Positions 48,201-57,827 of a DNA stretch of 64,000 nt are shown here, piece after piece. The stretch is from assembly GCF_964355755.1 (NCBI RefSeq), contig NC_092680.1:1307001-1371000 (forward strand), written 5' to 3'. The translations under genes were made by a program, and so were the position numbers. The notes under the pieces were generated by a model. The model made no database searches. It was not told the DNA's origin and was given only the letters and a program-made list of their open reading frames with translations. Positions within the stretch are counted from its first letter, which is position 1, and each line of letters starts with the position of its first letter. This DNA comes from Antedon mediterranea (taxonomy: Eukaryota; Echinodermata; Crinoidea; Comatulida; Antedonidae).

Positions 48201-49290
48201 CTAGATTATTATCTAAAATGATATTGTAATTTTGCATGCGGTCAGTCCAATTACCGAAAACAAAATTAAATACAGTAAGGCCAAATAAAAAAATATAGCC
48301 TACTTGTTAAGCGTCACACCCTCATAAATTTTCAGGGGCGGGGGACGGTTTTTTTTTTTTTTTTACTTTTTATGGAGGTATATTTTTGCGCGGTGGACGT
48401 TTTGGCCCACTTTTTTTAGGACGAAACGTCAAACTTTTAAAATGCGAAACGTAACAAAATTACTATGTATGAAATATTATTGCCTATGACAAAATTGAGT
48501 TTTGTATTGTTTATATCCAGACGTAATTAAAACATTAAATTTAATTGCCACCAATCGAAATTGTAGGCCCTAGGCTAACTAATCCGTCCAAGCTGCTACC
48601 CCCGCCTCACTCATCGGCCATCCGCTGTCTCTCGCTCGACTCATCTATCCAGGAAATTCCCTATCGCAAGAAGCATGATTTAGTCTCAATAATACTAAAT
48701 AGTGGGCTGATTTATAGTTTGAAAACAGCTTACGGCATTTCGTAAGTGAATTTTTATTCAACGTATTCAATCCTTTGCCAATTGCTGTGTAAATCAGTAT
48801 TTAAAATTGTGATGCAAAAAGTGTATGTAATTATTCCAGGCAGGTAAACCAGGCATAAGGAAACCCATCGCCCAACAGGACCTCGTGGTGTGCTGATCTC
48901 GAGCGCGAGATCATCGTAAACAAAATTGGTAGAGTCCATGTATGGGGTGTTTCCTATTTACGAACCTGTAAAAAAACGCGCTTCGACCACTGTGTAGGCA
49001 AAATATTTATTTCGTTAAATCCCTAAATTGATAATCGCGTATTCTGTAATCACGTGACTGATGATATAATCCTCAGCGACGTACTAAATGCACATGATTT
49101 AATGTGTTGGGGAAAAAGCTTGCTGTTTACCACATTACATGATTCACGGTGCTATTCGCGTTTCCTTGACGTAAATCGGCGGCGTGTAAATGAAACAATT
49201 GTTTTCACCAAATTGCCGTTGTCGACATAGAGCGATTGGCGGCTTGCGTTGGCTAAGCTAAAAAGTACGTATTTTTCAAAAATTACACTA
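48201..49290. other. Presumed 5' intron of zinc-finger gene 1, no firm feature
   Basis: Contains a T18 run near 48346, a 67-codon open stretch (48545-48745) ending at a donor-like TTTC-GTAAGTG, and otherwise unique sequence. The open stretch has CTCTCGCTCGACTC-type pyrimidine-rich sequence typical of 5'UTR and may be an alternative first exon. No family match. Confidence 0.4.
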
Positions 49291-50358
49291 CAGGCCCGTA
49301 GCCAGGGGGGGTTTTTATGGTTCGGGCGAATCCCCCCTTTACAGCGAACCCCCCTTAACCAACTGCGAACCCCCATCCCCGACATGCCCAATACCTCACC
49401 CTCGTCTCCAAAAATCCTCCAAATACGTGCCCCACAGTACAAAAAGTTGTTTGTAAATTGAAAAATTCGTAAACTTGTTCGTGAACCTTCTTCTCTGTAT
49501 GAGCGTCAACTAGTGATACGTGTCTGTAAATTTCTAAAAGCTGCAAATGAATTGCCGATTTTAACCTGAAAAATAAATGTTTGGTCCCTGCATGTAACAT
49601 GATATTGACGCGTCTCATAGCGAGCTGGCGCACGAACGATTCGTACAAAGGACACCGCCAGACAACTGCGTACCTATTGTTTAGATCACTGGCAGTCAGG
49701 CAGCATGCATAAAGTATATAGCCTTCCGACGTACATCAGTATTTACAGTACAGTATGTGTGACTATGAAGTATAATGTATCATAGAGGATTATAGTGAAT
49801 ATTAATATTTTACACTATAATATCTATGGTATCAAGTACTGTAGTTCACATTATGGCATCCAATTATTTTTTTCTAGACCACCAGCCGATACGTACTAAA
49901 ATGTATCAATATCACCTATTTACATATTTATATTCCTCAACAAATTGCTGTAAATAAATATTATAGATAGAGCTAGCAAATAGCATTTGCCTTCACCCAG
50001 TGTGCTTTTTTCGGGGCTGCTCCTAGACTAGATATACGTTCGCATTGAACTTCAACGCAAAACAAAATACGGAGTAAATGATCAAACAATCGGCGGTTCC
50101 GCACAGAGCACGCGCATCTAACATACGGCAACAAATAGTTATCGTCATTTAAATTATCGACGTGTTTGAGGAGGAGGAAAAAAGTACGACCTTTTTGCTC
50201 ATTGGTTATATAGCATGCTGCACGAGAGTGTCTTTTCCGGCCATCTAGGGGTGTCATTTAACAAAATTCGCTTCGCATCAGGCTGGGGGAGGGAGGAGGG
50301 GTTGACCCAAATATTTAGTGTCCGAACCCCCCCTTGACAGATCCTGGCTACGGCCCTG
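49291..50358. mobile_element. 1.07-kb TIR element, hAT-like
   Basis: The ends are CAGGCCCGTAGCCAGG on the left and CCTGGCTACGGCCCTG on the right, near-perfect inverted repeats followed inward by G/C runs (GGGGGGG; CCCCCCC). CAGGG-type ends are typical of hAT elements. A clear 8-bp target duplication is not visible. Internal ORFs are under 100 codons and unrecognised, so it is non-autonomous or decayed. Confidence 0.7.
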
Positions 50359-50600
50359 AATTATGAAGAATCTACTAGCAAAATGCTAGTTTGCTAGCGT
50401 GAATTTCGAGCCCTACTCTGGAGCTGGGCCGGGCCGCTGAACTTTCCGTTGTATATGGGTAAAAAAAAAAAAAAATAAAAAGAGAGGCGGCTGGATAATC
50501 AGGAGCGGGCGGTGACGCTTAACAAGTATGTTTTTTTATTTGGCCTAATCTAAATACCGGAAACAAAGTTGCATAATTTTTTTATGGCGGCCTCTAGGTT

Positions 50601-50857
50601 CTACTGATGGGTGTTTCTAGGCTAAGACCATGAATGACAAATCTGAAGACTAGCAACGAAATGTGTTTATAGATTTTGTAAGTAAATGTAGTAATGTACG
50701 GTGAAATTATTCCCTGCACGGTGTACAGTATATCATTGAATTTGTATGATTTTGAGTTGTATTTTGTGCACACTACCATTTCGTAGGGTCTTCTGTGGCT
50801 TTTTCGTGCGCGGTCTTTTCTCTGCATGGTCTTACCTTTAGAAACACCCATCAGTAG
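50601..50857. mobile_element. 257-bp MITE with about 32-bp TIR
   Basis: CTACTGATGGGTGTTTCTA at the left is a perfect inverted match to TAGAAACACCCATCAGTAG at the right. The inverted match continues imperfectly into AAGACCATG. The element lies in the presumed 5' intron of zinc-finger gene 1. Target duplication is unclear. Confidence 0.85.
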
Positions 50858-51127
50858 ATTATTTTATTTTACAAATTTGTTTTCGGTATTTAGATTTTTT
50901 TATTTTGTTTGTTTTTTTGCGGTTATTTTCAGTTGTTTTTGGTAATTAGACTGACCGTTTGAAAGTGACACTAGGCCTATGTGTGGTGATGGGTAATTTT
51001 TTTTTAATTAATAATTTTTTTTTTCTTTTATCATAAAAATATCTAGGCTATCAGTATCACATCATTTTTTTTTCATTTATAATTATTTCAGATTATTGAT
51101 CGTAAATTGATACTGCTTTACAAAACC

Positions 51128-53353
51128 ATGAAATATAAATGTGAACATTGTGGAGAGAAATTTGAGTTAAAAGATTTGCAGGAACATTTAGGAATACAAC
51201 ATACACAGCATACAGAGTTACAATGTCAACACTGCGAAGGGACATTTTACAAAGAAGATGATTTTGAGCAGCATTGCCAGACACACACAACGAGTTTAGA
51301 CCAGACAACCTATCAATGCAGATATTGTGCAAAGGAATTCCATTGCAATGACATTCTGAAAGAGCATTTAAAAACACACACTAAAGATATGCCTGTTGAA
51401 TATGAATGTGAACATTGTGGGAACAAATATAAGCATACTAGCACTTTGGCAGAACATTTAAGAATACACACACAAGAGACACCATATGAATGTGGACAAT
51501 GTGGGAAGAAATTTATACAGAATAGTGCTCTGAAAACACATTTGAGAATACACACAAGAGAGAAAACATATGAATGTGAACATTGTGGGAAGAAATTCAA
51601 ACTTCAAAGATATCTAAAAATACATTTGAGAATACACACAGGAGAGACACCATATGAATGTGAACATTGTGGGGAGAAATTTATACAGAGTAGTGCTCTG
51701 AAAATACATTTAAGAATACACACAGGAGAGACACCATATGAATGTGAATATTGTGGGGAAAAATTTATACAGAATAGTTCTTTGAAAATACATTTAAGAA
51801 TACACACAGGAGAGACACCATATGAATGTGAATATTGTGGAGAGAAATTTAGTCAGATTAGTGCTCTGAGCACACATTTGAGAGTACACATGTCAACAGA
51901 GACACCATATGAATGTGAACATTGTGGGAAGAAATTCAAACTTCAAAGCAATCTAAAAATACATTTGAGAATACACACAGGAGAGACACCATATGAATGT
52001 GAACATTGTGGGGAGAAATTTATACAAAGTAGTGCTCTGACAATACATTTAAAAATACACACAGGAGAGACACCATATAAATGTGAATATTGTGGTAAAC
52101 AATTCAAAATTCAAAGCAATCTAAAAATACATTTAAGAATACACACAGGAGAGACACCATATGAATGTGAATATTGTGGAGAGAAATTTAGTCAGATTAG
52201 TGCTCTGAGCACACATTTGAGAGTACACATGTCACCAGAGACACCATATGAATGTGAACATTGTGGGAAGAAATTTAAAGATAGTGACCGTTTCAACAAA
52301 CATTACGAAAGACACTCTGAACAAAGACCATATGAATGTGAATATTGTCGGTTGAAATTTAAGCTATCTGCCACTTTGAAAGAACATTTGAGAACACACA
52401 CTGGAGAAAAACCATATCAATGCAAACATTGTGATAAAAAATTTATTCGAAAAAGTGGTCTAAATGCCCATTTGAGTATACACAATAAAGAGAAACAATA
52501 TCATGAATGTGAACATTGTGGGAAAAATTTTAATCATGATAGTTCTCTGAAAACCCACTTAAGAAGAAAACATGCAGGAGAGACGACATATGAATGTGAA
52601 CATTGTGGGGAAACATTTAAGAAACTTGGCCATTTGAAAATACACTTGAGTAAACACAAAGAAGAGAGACCGTGTGAATGTGAACATTGTGGGAAAAAAT
52701 TTAAGCGGTTTGGCCATTTGACAGAACATTTAAAAGTACACACAGGAGAGAGACCATATCAATGTGAACAATGTGGCAAGAAATTTAAAGGAAGAGGTAG
52801 TCTGAAAACACATTTGAGAATACACACAGGAGAGAGGTCGTATGAATGTGAACATTGTGGGAAAAAATTTATTCTAAATAATTCTCTGAAAATGCATTTG
52901 AGAACACACACAGGAGAGACACCATATGAATGTGAACAGTGTGGGAAGAAATTTAAACAAAATGGGTCTTTTAAAAGACATTTGAGAATACACAGAGGAG
53001 AGACACCATATGAATGTGAACATTGTGGGAAAAAATGTGTACAGAATAGTGTTCTGAAAATGCATTTAAGAATACACACTGGAGAGAGACCGTACGAATG
53101 TGAACAGTGTGGGAAGAAATTTATTCGAATTGGTGCTCTTAATTCTCATTTAAAAGTACACACAGGAGAGAGACCATATGTATGTGAATATTGTGGAAAG
53201 AAATTTATTCGAAAAGGTGACTTGACAGTGCATTTAAGAATACACACAGGAGAGACACCATATGAATGTGAACATTGTGGGGAGAAATTTATTCATTTAA
53301 ATACCCTTAAAAGACATTTGAGGAAACATAGAGAAGAGAAGCCTGGCTTATAA
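51128..53353 (+). CDS. Poly-C2H2 zinc-finger protein 1 (26 fingers)
   Basis: One coding exon of 741 aa, almost wholly Cys2-His2 fingers: 26 by my count, mostly of the form [10 protein letters not shown]-x5[13 protein letters not shown] with the canonical TGE(T/R/K)P linkers. The first three fingers are atypical. No KRAB, SCAN, BTB or other effector domain is visible. The exon follows an acceptor (ATTATTTCAG, 51082-51091). I chose the ATG at 51128 because the same MKYKCEHCG start is used in the paralogue at 61374, where stops precede it. Such proteins are expected to bind DNA in the nucleus; the target is unknown. Varied residues between finger cysteines and histidines suggest a long composite site. 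Intact throughout. Confidence 0.9.
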   Translation: MKYKCEHCGEKFELKDLQEHLGIQHTQHTELQCQHCEGTFYKEDDFEQHCQTHTTSLDQTTYQCRYCAKEFHCNDILKEHLKTHTKDMPVEYECEHCGNKYKHTSTLAEHLRIHTQETPYECGQCGKKFIQNSALKTHLRIHTREKTYECEHCGKKFKLQRYLKIHLRIHTGETPYECEHCGEKFIQSSALKIHLRIHTGETPYECEYCGEKFIQNSSLKIHLRIHTGETPYECEYCGEKFSQISALSTHLRVHMSTETPYECEHCGKKFKLQSNLKIHLRIHTGETPYECEHCGEKFIQSSALTIHLKIHTGETPYKCEYCGKQFKIQSNLKIHLRIHTGETPYECEYCGEKFSQISALSTHLRVHMSPETPYECEHCGKKFKDSDRFNKHYERHSEQRPYECEYCRLKFKLSATLKEHLRTHTGEKPYQCKHCDKKFIRKSGLNAHLSIHNKEKQYHECEHCGKNFNHDSSLKTHLRRKHAGETTYECEHCGETFKKLGHLKIHLSKHKEERPCECEHCGKKFKRFGHLTEHLKVHTGERPYQCEQCGKKFKGRGSLKTHLRIHTGERSYECEHCGKKFILNNSLKMHLRTHTGETPYECEQCGKKFKQNGSFKRHLRIHRGETPYECEHCGKKCVQNSVLKMHLRIHTGERPYECEQCGKKFIRIGALNSHLKVHTGERPYVCEYCGKKFIRKGDLTVHLRIHTGETPYECEHCGEKFIHLNTLKRHLRKHREEKPGL

Positions 53354-53483
53354 ATGGAACATTTGTTGGAAGAAATTTAATAATTTAACTGAAAAGATAT
53401 TTAAACTAAACACTTTCATTAGCGAATTCTGCACTTGCCTATCAAGGTTGAACATGTGACAATCATTTCAGTGACATGTGCAT

Positions 53484-53618
53484 TAAACACTATCAAACTA
53501 GTTTGACAAAAAATGGTAGTGATATGCCCAAATATGTCAGTGATATGACATCATTTCCATATATGGGCATATCACATTTTTTTTGTCACATAAAATTTGA
53601 TAGTGTAGACAAGGCTTA
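53484..53618. mobile_element. MITE family 1 in zinc-finger gene 1 3'UTR
   Basis: The left end is eroded (TTAAACACTATCAAACTAGT); the right end is ATAGTGTAGACAAGGCTTAA. It lies between the stop codon and the polyadenylation signal of zinc-finger gene 1, so it would be transcribed as part of the 3'UTR. Confidence 0.88.
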
Positions 53619-53736
53619 AAAGACTAAATAAAATTCTGTTCTCTCTTTTAACTGTTTTAAGTTTGTTTACAATTAGTATAACTACTATTGTAAATATCTA
53701 CTTTCAATTCAGCCTTGTACTGCAATAAGAGAGATA

Positions 53737-53742
53737 AATAAA
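53737..53742 (+). terminator. Zinc-finger gene 1 polyadenylation signal
   Basis: AATAAA 384 bp after the stop codon, the first such hexamer apart from an AAATAAAATT near 53625. Confidence 0.5.
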
Positions 53743-53759
53743 AGTGGAATTTATAACTA

Positions 53760-54764
53760 ATAATATCAATATTATGTGTTGTTTTATTTAATTCGTCCTT
53801 GTTGGAAGAAGTGGCTCACACTCCTTCTAATGTTAATAGATAATTTGAAGGTTATTATCCAGAGATAATAAAATATTTTAATGTCAGAAAAACAGATATT
53901 GCATCTGAATCCCTTGATGGTCATTTTAAGACAATTTTTAAAAAATGATCTATAAAATGTATACTTTTGCTGTGGTTATTGAGATGTTGATTGAATTTTA
54001 GTATTTATCTTGTCCATCTGCTGGAGTTCATAGATTGCAATTAACTATGCAACTGAAGCATAAACCAATTAGAGATTGGCAGCCAGAAAGGCAACTGATG
54101 TTTTTCGCAAGAAATGATACCTGTAAAAGAACAAAAAACATGATGGTATAATGAAATGAAAAAAACGCTAATTTAGAAGTGTAATTTTTTGTTTTTTTAA
54201 TAAGATAAAATACTGATGACGATCGTGAAGCCCGGTCGTATCCACGATTTTGAAATAAGAACTGACAACTGTGTATACACTATTCATGTGTTCTCAATTC
54301 TTTATTGAAAAATTCTAACCTATATTATTTACCGATTCTACAATACATAGGCCAAAAAATCATAATACTGTATTAATATTTTTATGTTTGTCGACATTAA
54401 CCAGTCTAAACTGGGCTCTTATACTGTATAGTTGTTTTAACAAAAATAAAATGTTGTTATTAGTGTGGTACATGCTAATTTTTATATGTATTGTTTTCAT
54501 TTTGGTTAAAACAGAAGATGCAGAAGTTGTAATGTGTTAACTAACTGGATACCCAGTATATTTTACCGCCCTGCCAAATTTTGAATGGTCTAAATTACTC
54601 TAGCACCTCCCCTTACTCCTTGGCAGCCCCGTTACCTAGCCTAATGTTAGGCCCCTCACCATCACCACCCTTAAAATTGTCCTATATCAGCCCTTGTAAT
54701 AATACCCTGAGGTAATTGCTGAAATAAATATTAGGTCTAAATACTACTCTATTCGCTTCAGATC
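53760..54764. other. Intergenic, no feature recognised
   Basis: AT-rich unique sequence between the two zinc-finger genes. No ORF or repeat of note. Confidence 0.5.
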
Positions 54765-55027
54765 AGAAGGCAGTAACGGCGTTCCATACTTTCACCTTCC
54801 TTTTTTCTTCTCGATCCTTTCGCATCCTTCCTCTCTCGTCCGCCGTGTGTGTGTGTGCGCTCTAGCTCGATCATCATCCTCCTCTCTACCTAATAGCCGC
54901 CGCCGCCGCCGCCGCCACCACGACGCCACCGGATCACAACCAACCGAACCCGCGATATATCACCATAAAAGATCGTCTTCCGGTATCGTTAGTTTGAAGC
55001 TTTAACTGTTCTTTAATTGTCAAAAGT
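54765..55027 (+). promoter_or_regulatory. CpG/GCC-rich candidate promoter and first exon of zinc-finger gene 2
   Basis: A pyrimidine-rich block (CTTCCTCTCTCGTCCGCC), (GT)n, a (CCG)n run at 54896-54917 and ACCACGACGCCACCGG form the most GC-rich stretch here. It ends with a donor, TTGTCAAAA then GTAAGATG. The acceptor would be ATTATTTCAG at 61324-61333, before the coding exon. The LINE would then lie inside this intron. Inferred. Confidence 0.4.
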
Positions 55028-55133
55028 AAGATGAAATATTTTTAATTTGCACGTACTACTAGGCCCTAGCTAGAGGCTAGGCTAGGCTAGGCTATATTAT
55101 GCCTAGTAGGTAGGCCTAGCTAGGCCTAGGCTA

Positions 55134-55641
55134 GTCTAAACTGGGGAACAGACGATCGGGCCCAAGACGATCGGGCCCAGAAAACCTGGTCCCGATCGTC
55201 TTCACAGTTGATTTTGGATCCGATCGTCCAGTGTTTTCAGAACCACGTTGGGCCCGATCGTCTTACCAGTTGGTCCCGATGGTCTTAGTTTAGCGTGGTG
55301 GCGTTGGGCCTGATCGTCTTAGCGTTGGGCCTGATCGTCTTTTAGCGTTGGGCCTGATCGTCTTAGCGTTGGGCCTGATAGTTATTTGTGTTATATAAAA
55401 TAATGTGTTTGTGCCACATTTCATCATTTTTAATTACTAGGCTAGTGCTAGTGTCAATGTGCTTTTCGTGCGTAATATAGGGCCCGATCGTCTTTCACCC
55501 TTGATGGGCCCGATCGTTTCACGATTTGGGCCCGATCGTCTCACGATTTGGGCCCGATCGTCTCACGATTTGGGCCCGATCGTCTTGAAGTGGGCCCGAT
55601 CGTCTTGAAGTGGGCCCGATCGTCTGATAACCGTCTAAACT
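55134..55641. mobile_element. 490-bp element of GGGCCCGATCGTCT modules, 9-bp direct-repeat flanks
   Basis: Seventeen copies of a 14-bp module GGGCCCGATCGTCT (or a close variant such as GGGCCTGATCGTCT) with short variable spacers. The first two are in reverse orientation and the other fifteen forward. The outermost modules form inverted ends, GGGGAACAGACGATCGGGCC and its mirrored counterpart ending CGTCTGATAACC. GTCTAAACT stands outside both ends (55134-55142; 55633-55641), consistent with a 9-bp target duplication. No ORF. The module nests two palindromes, GGGCCC and CGATCG. Confidence 0.8.
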
Positions 55642-56300
55642 ACCTAGGCCTAGTATATGCCTAGGCCCTAGTAGAGGCTAGTACCTTACCTTACACTAGC
55701 TCCGTGATGCGAGTAAGCCAACAAGAAGTCGTTTCACCCAGATTTTTAATACATTGAAATTACAGGATTGTATTTAATAGTCCTAACAACAATGCTTATA
55801 ATTACATACCTGTATATACAGTAGGCCTAGTACAACTACATCACGGTCACCTTTACTTTATTTATAATTTATGTACTACTACTACAAAGTAAAGTAAGAA
55901 TAAATATTTAGGACCAGGCCTAAGTTATAAATTTAATTCATTTATCGTTTTAAAGGCACAATTTATCGTCATGGAATTGCAAAATTCTAGATCACCATCA
56001 TGCTGCTATGTGCGTTAAAACACACATGGTGTTATACCAGCAGCAGTGGGCAGAAGTCGAGCATTGTTTTTTGTCAACAAAATAGTCGCAGTGCGAACGG
56101 TGTCAGTCAGACTAGCCTAGGCCTAGAAATAAAATGATTTTGTTAATTACCAAACATCATCTAGTTTTACCACAGCCTAGTTCGAGATAAATATCTATCA
56201 GTATACAGTAAATCCTGTCGTAATACATATCTATTTTGCGTTTTAATGTTAGGCCTAATAGTCTAGTGCATTGTTTAGTACTGTAGCGATCATGGTTGCT
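55642..56300. other. Non-coding sequence with scattered TAGGCCTA words
   Basis: Presumed intron of zinc-finger gene 2, upstream of the LINE. Some GGCCTAG words at 55645-55690 and 56115-56130. Nothing else recognised. Confidence 0.5.
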
Positions 56301-56615
56301 GTGCAGGTACTTGACAATGAACAGGTATCGGTATTGACACTGAGTGTGCTAACAGCTACAGAATCGGGTGTATTTTCCCGATTTTTGATACAAATCTAAC
56401 AGGATTTTGAAAATTTAGTAGGCTTATATATTTGGTAATGTACTACTAGTATGAAATTTCAAGATCGGTGAAGATATTCTGTTAAGATTGATGTTTTTTA
56501 TTCAGTCTCTGTGTCATTAAAAGCTAGCCCGAACTGTCATTGGGATCACCGTTTGTCCAACCTGTGTGAGCCCATTGTTTGACCGGTAGCGTCCCCTTGA
56601 AATTGGCGCGTAGTG

Positions 56616-57827
56616 ATGGCGTCATCTGAAAGGGGGCTAGCTGGAACCGAAGACATTCTACAACGAAGTCAATTACATGGCGATCATGATGATAACTCGA
56701 TTGCTAATCATGGTGGTGCTGATGAAGATGATGACACCCAATTTGATCATCATGATTCCACTGGAAAAGGTCCAAATGATGTATTGATTAATGAACTTCT
56801 GTGCTTTATAGTCAATAACATGGGTAGTATGACATTTGATCGGTTACATGCTATTTGTATGGCCAATTTTCCAAATGATGACATAAAGAAGGCCAAGGAG
56901 ATGTTATGCGTCTGTGTAGGTGATCCTGAAAATGCGATTCATAAACCTCGACGCAAAGCTGATGGTATACTAAATGATGTGTTGGGCTATCTCATCCAAT
57001 GTGACCTGTCTAAATTGCCTATTTTTGCTGCAGCAAACCTTAATAAAATACCGGTTGTGCCTGTGGATGCTATTGATGCCCCATTGATTTTCAGAGAACT
57101 ACAAAGGTTGAGGACAGAATTCCATTGTGTTAAGGCCGACATAGCCTACGCTACTAACCAGCGATGTAAACTTGCTCAACAAGTGAGGGATGTTATGGAT
57201 TCCCACAAAAAGTTAGCTGATCGTGATTTGCAACCTATTACAAACACTGTAAGTAACAAACTGTTTTCTAACGTAGTAGCAACCAATACCGGCCCAGTTG
57301 CTAATAGTAAGAACAGCAACTCCGCTTCGGTAACACAGTTTGTGAAATCAGCTACCGTACCAGTATTGAAGAGGGGAATTACCCGTCCAGAAGTAAACAA
57401 ACATGACGTAATGACTCATGCGCGTAGGCAAGCTCCGCCTTCCAGTGATCCGGACGCTCGTGATTGGATGGATTGTGATGACGGCTTTCAGTACCCAAGA
57501 CGAAAACGCAAACGGGGTAATTTCAAGCGTGGAACCGGTGTTGATATTGCTTTAAAAGGTAGGGATCCCCCACCTTACAAGATGTATGTAGGAAACCTGA
57601 GTCCTGATACTAAAGCGGACGAAATAAAATCGTATCTAAAAAGAGTAAAGAAAATTGACGTTACTGTGGAAGTGTTGCCTAGTAAGCGTTCTGACTATAC
57701 TTCGTTTATGGTTGAATGCGGTTTTGCACATAAGAACTGTATTAATGAAGCGGAGCTCTGGCCTCAATCTGCTATAATCAGACGGTATTATGAACCGATA
57801 AGGCAAACAATACATCATGATGGATAG
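56616..57827 (+). CDS. LINE ORF1 protein, RNA-binding
   Basis: 403 aa from the ATG at 56616 (the GTG three bases upstream is not needed). The N-terminus is acidic with Asp/His-rich stretches (DEDDDTQFDHHD), a helical middle contains LRTEFHCVKADIAYATNQ, and a basic patch RRKRKRGNFKRG sits near residue 300. A C-terminal domain reading YKMYVGNLSPDTKADEIKSY resembles an RRM-like fold. ORF1 proteins bind LINE RNA and form the retrotransposition particle. It overlaps ORF2 by 11 nt in a different frame, so ORF2 is probably translated by reinitiation or a shift. Confidence 0.85.
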   Translation: MASSERGLAGTEDILQRSQLHGDHDDNSIANHGGADEDDDTQFDHHDSTGKGPNDVLINELLCFIVNNMGSMTFDRLHAICMANFPNDDIKKAKEMLCVCVGDPENAIHKPRRKADGILNDVLGYLIQCDLSKLPIFAAANLNKIPVVPVDAIDAPLIFRELQRLRTEFHCVKADIAYATNQRCKLAQQVRDVMDSHKKLADRDLQPITNTVSNKLFSNVVATNTGPVANSKNSNSASVTQFVKSATVPVLKRGITRPEVNKHDVMTHARRQAPPSSDPDARDWMDCDDGFQYPRRKRKRGNFKRGTGVDIALKGRDPPPYKMYVGNLSPDTKADEIKSYLKRVKKIDVTVEVLPSKRSDYTSFMVECGFAHKNCINEAELWPQSAIIRRYYEPIRQTIHHDG

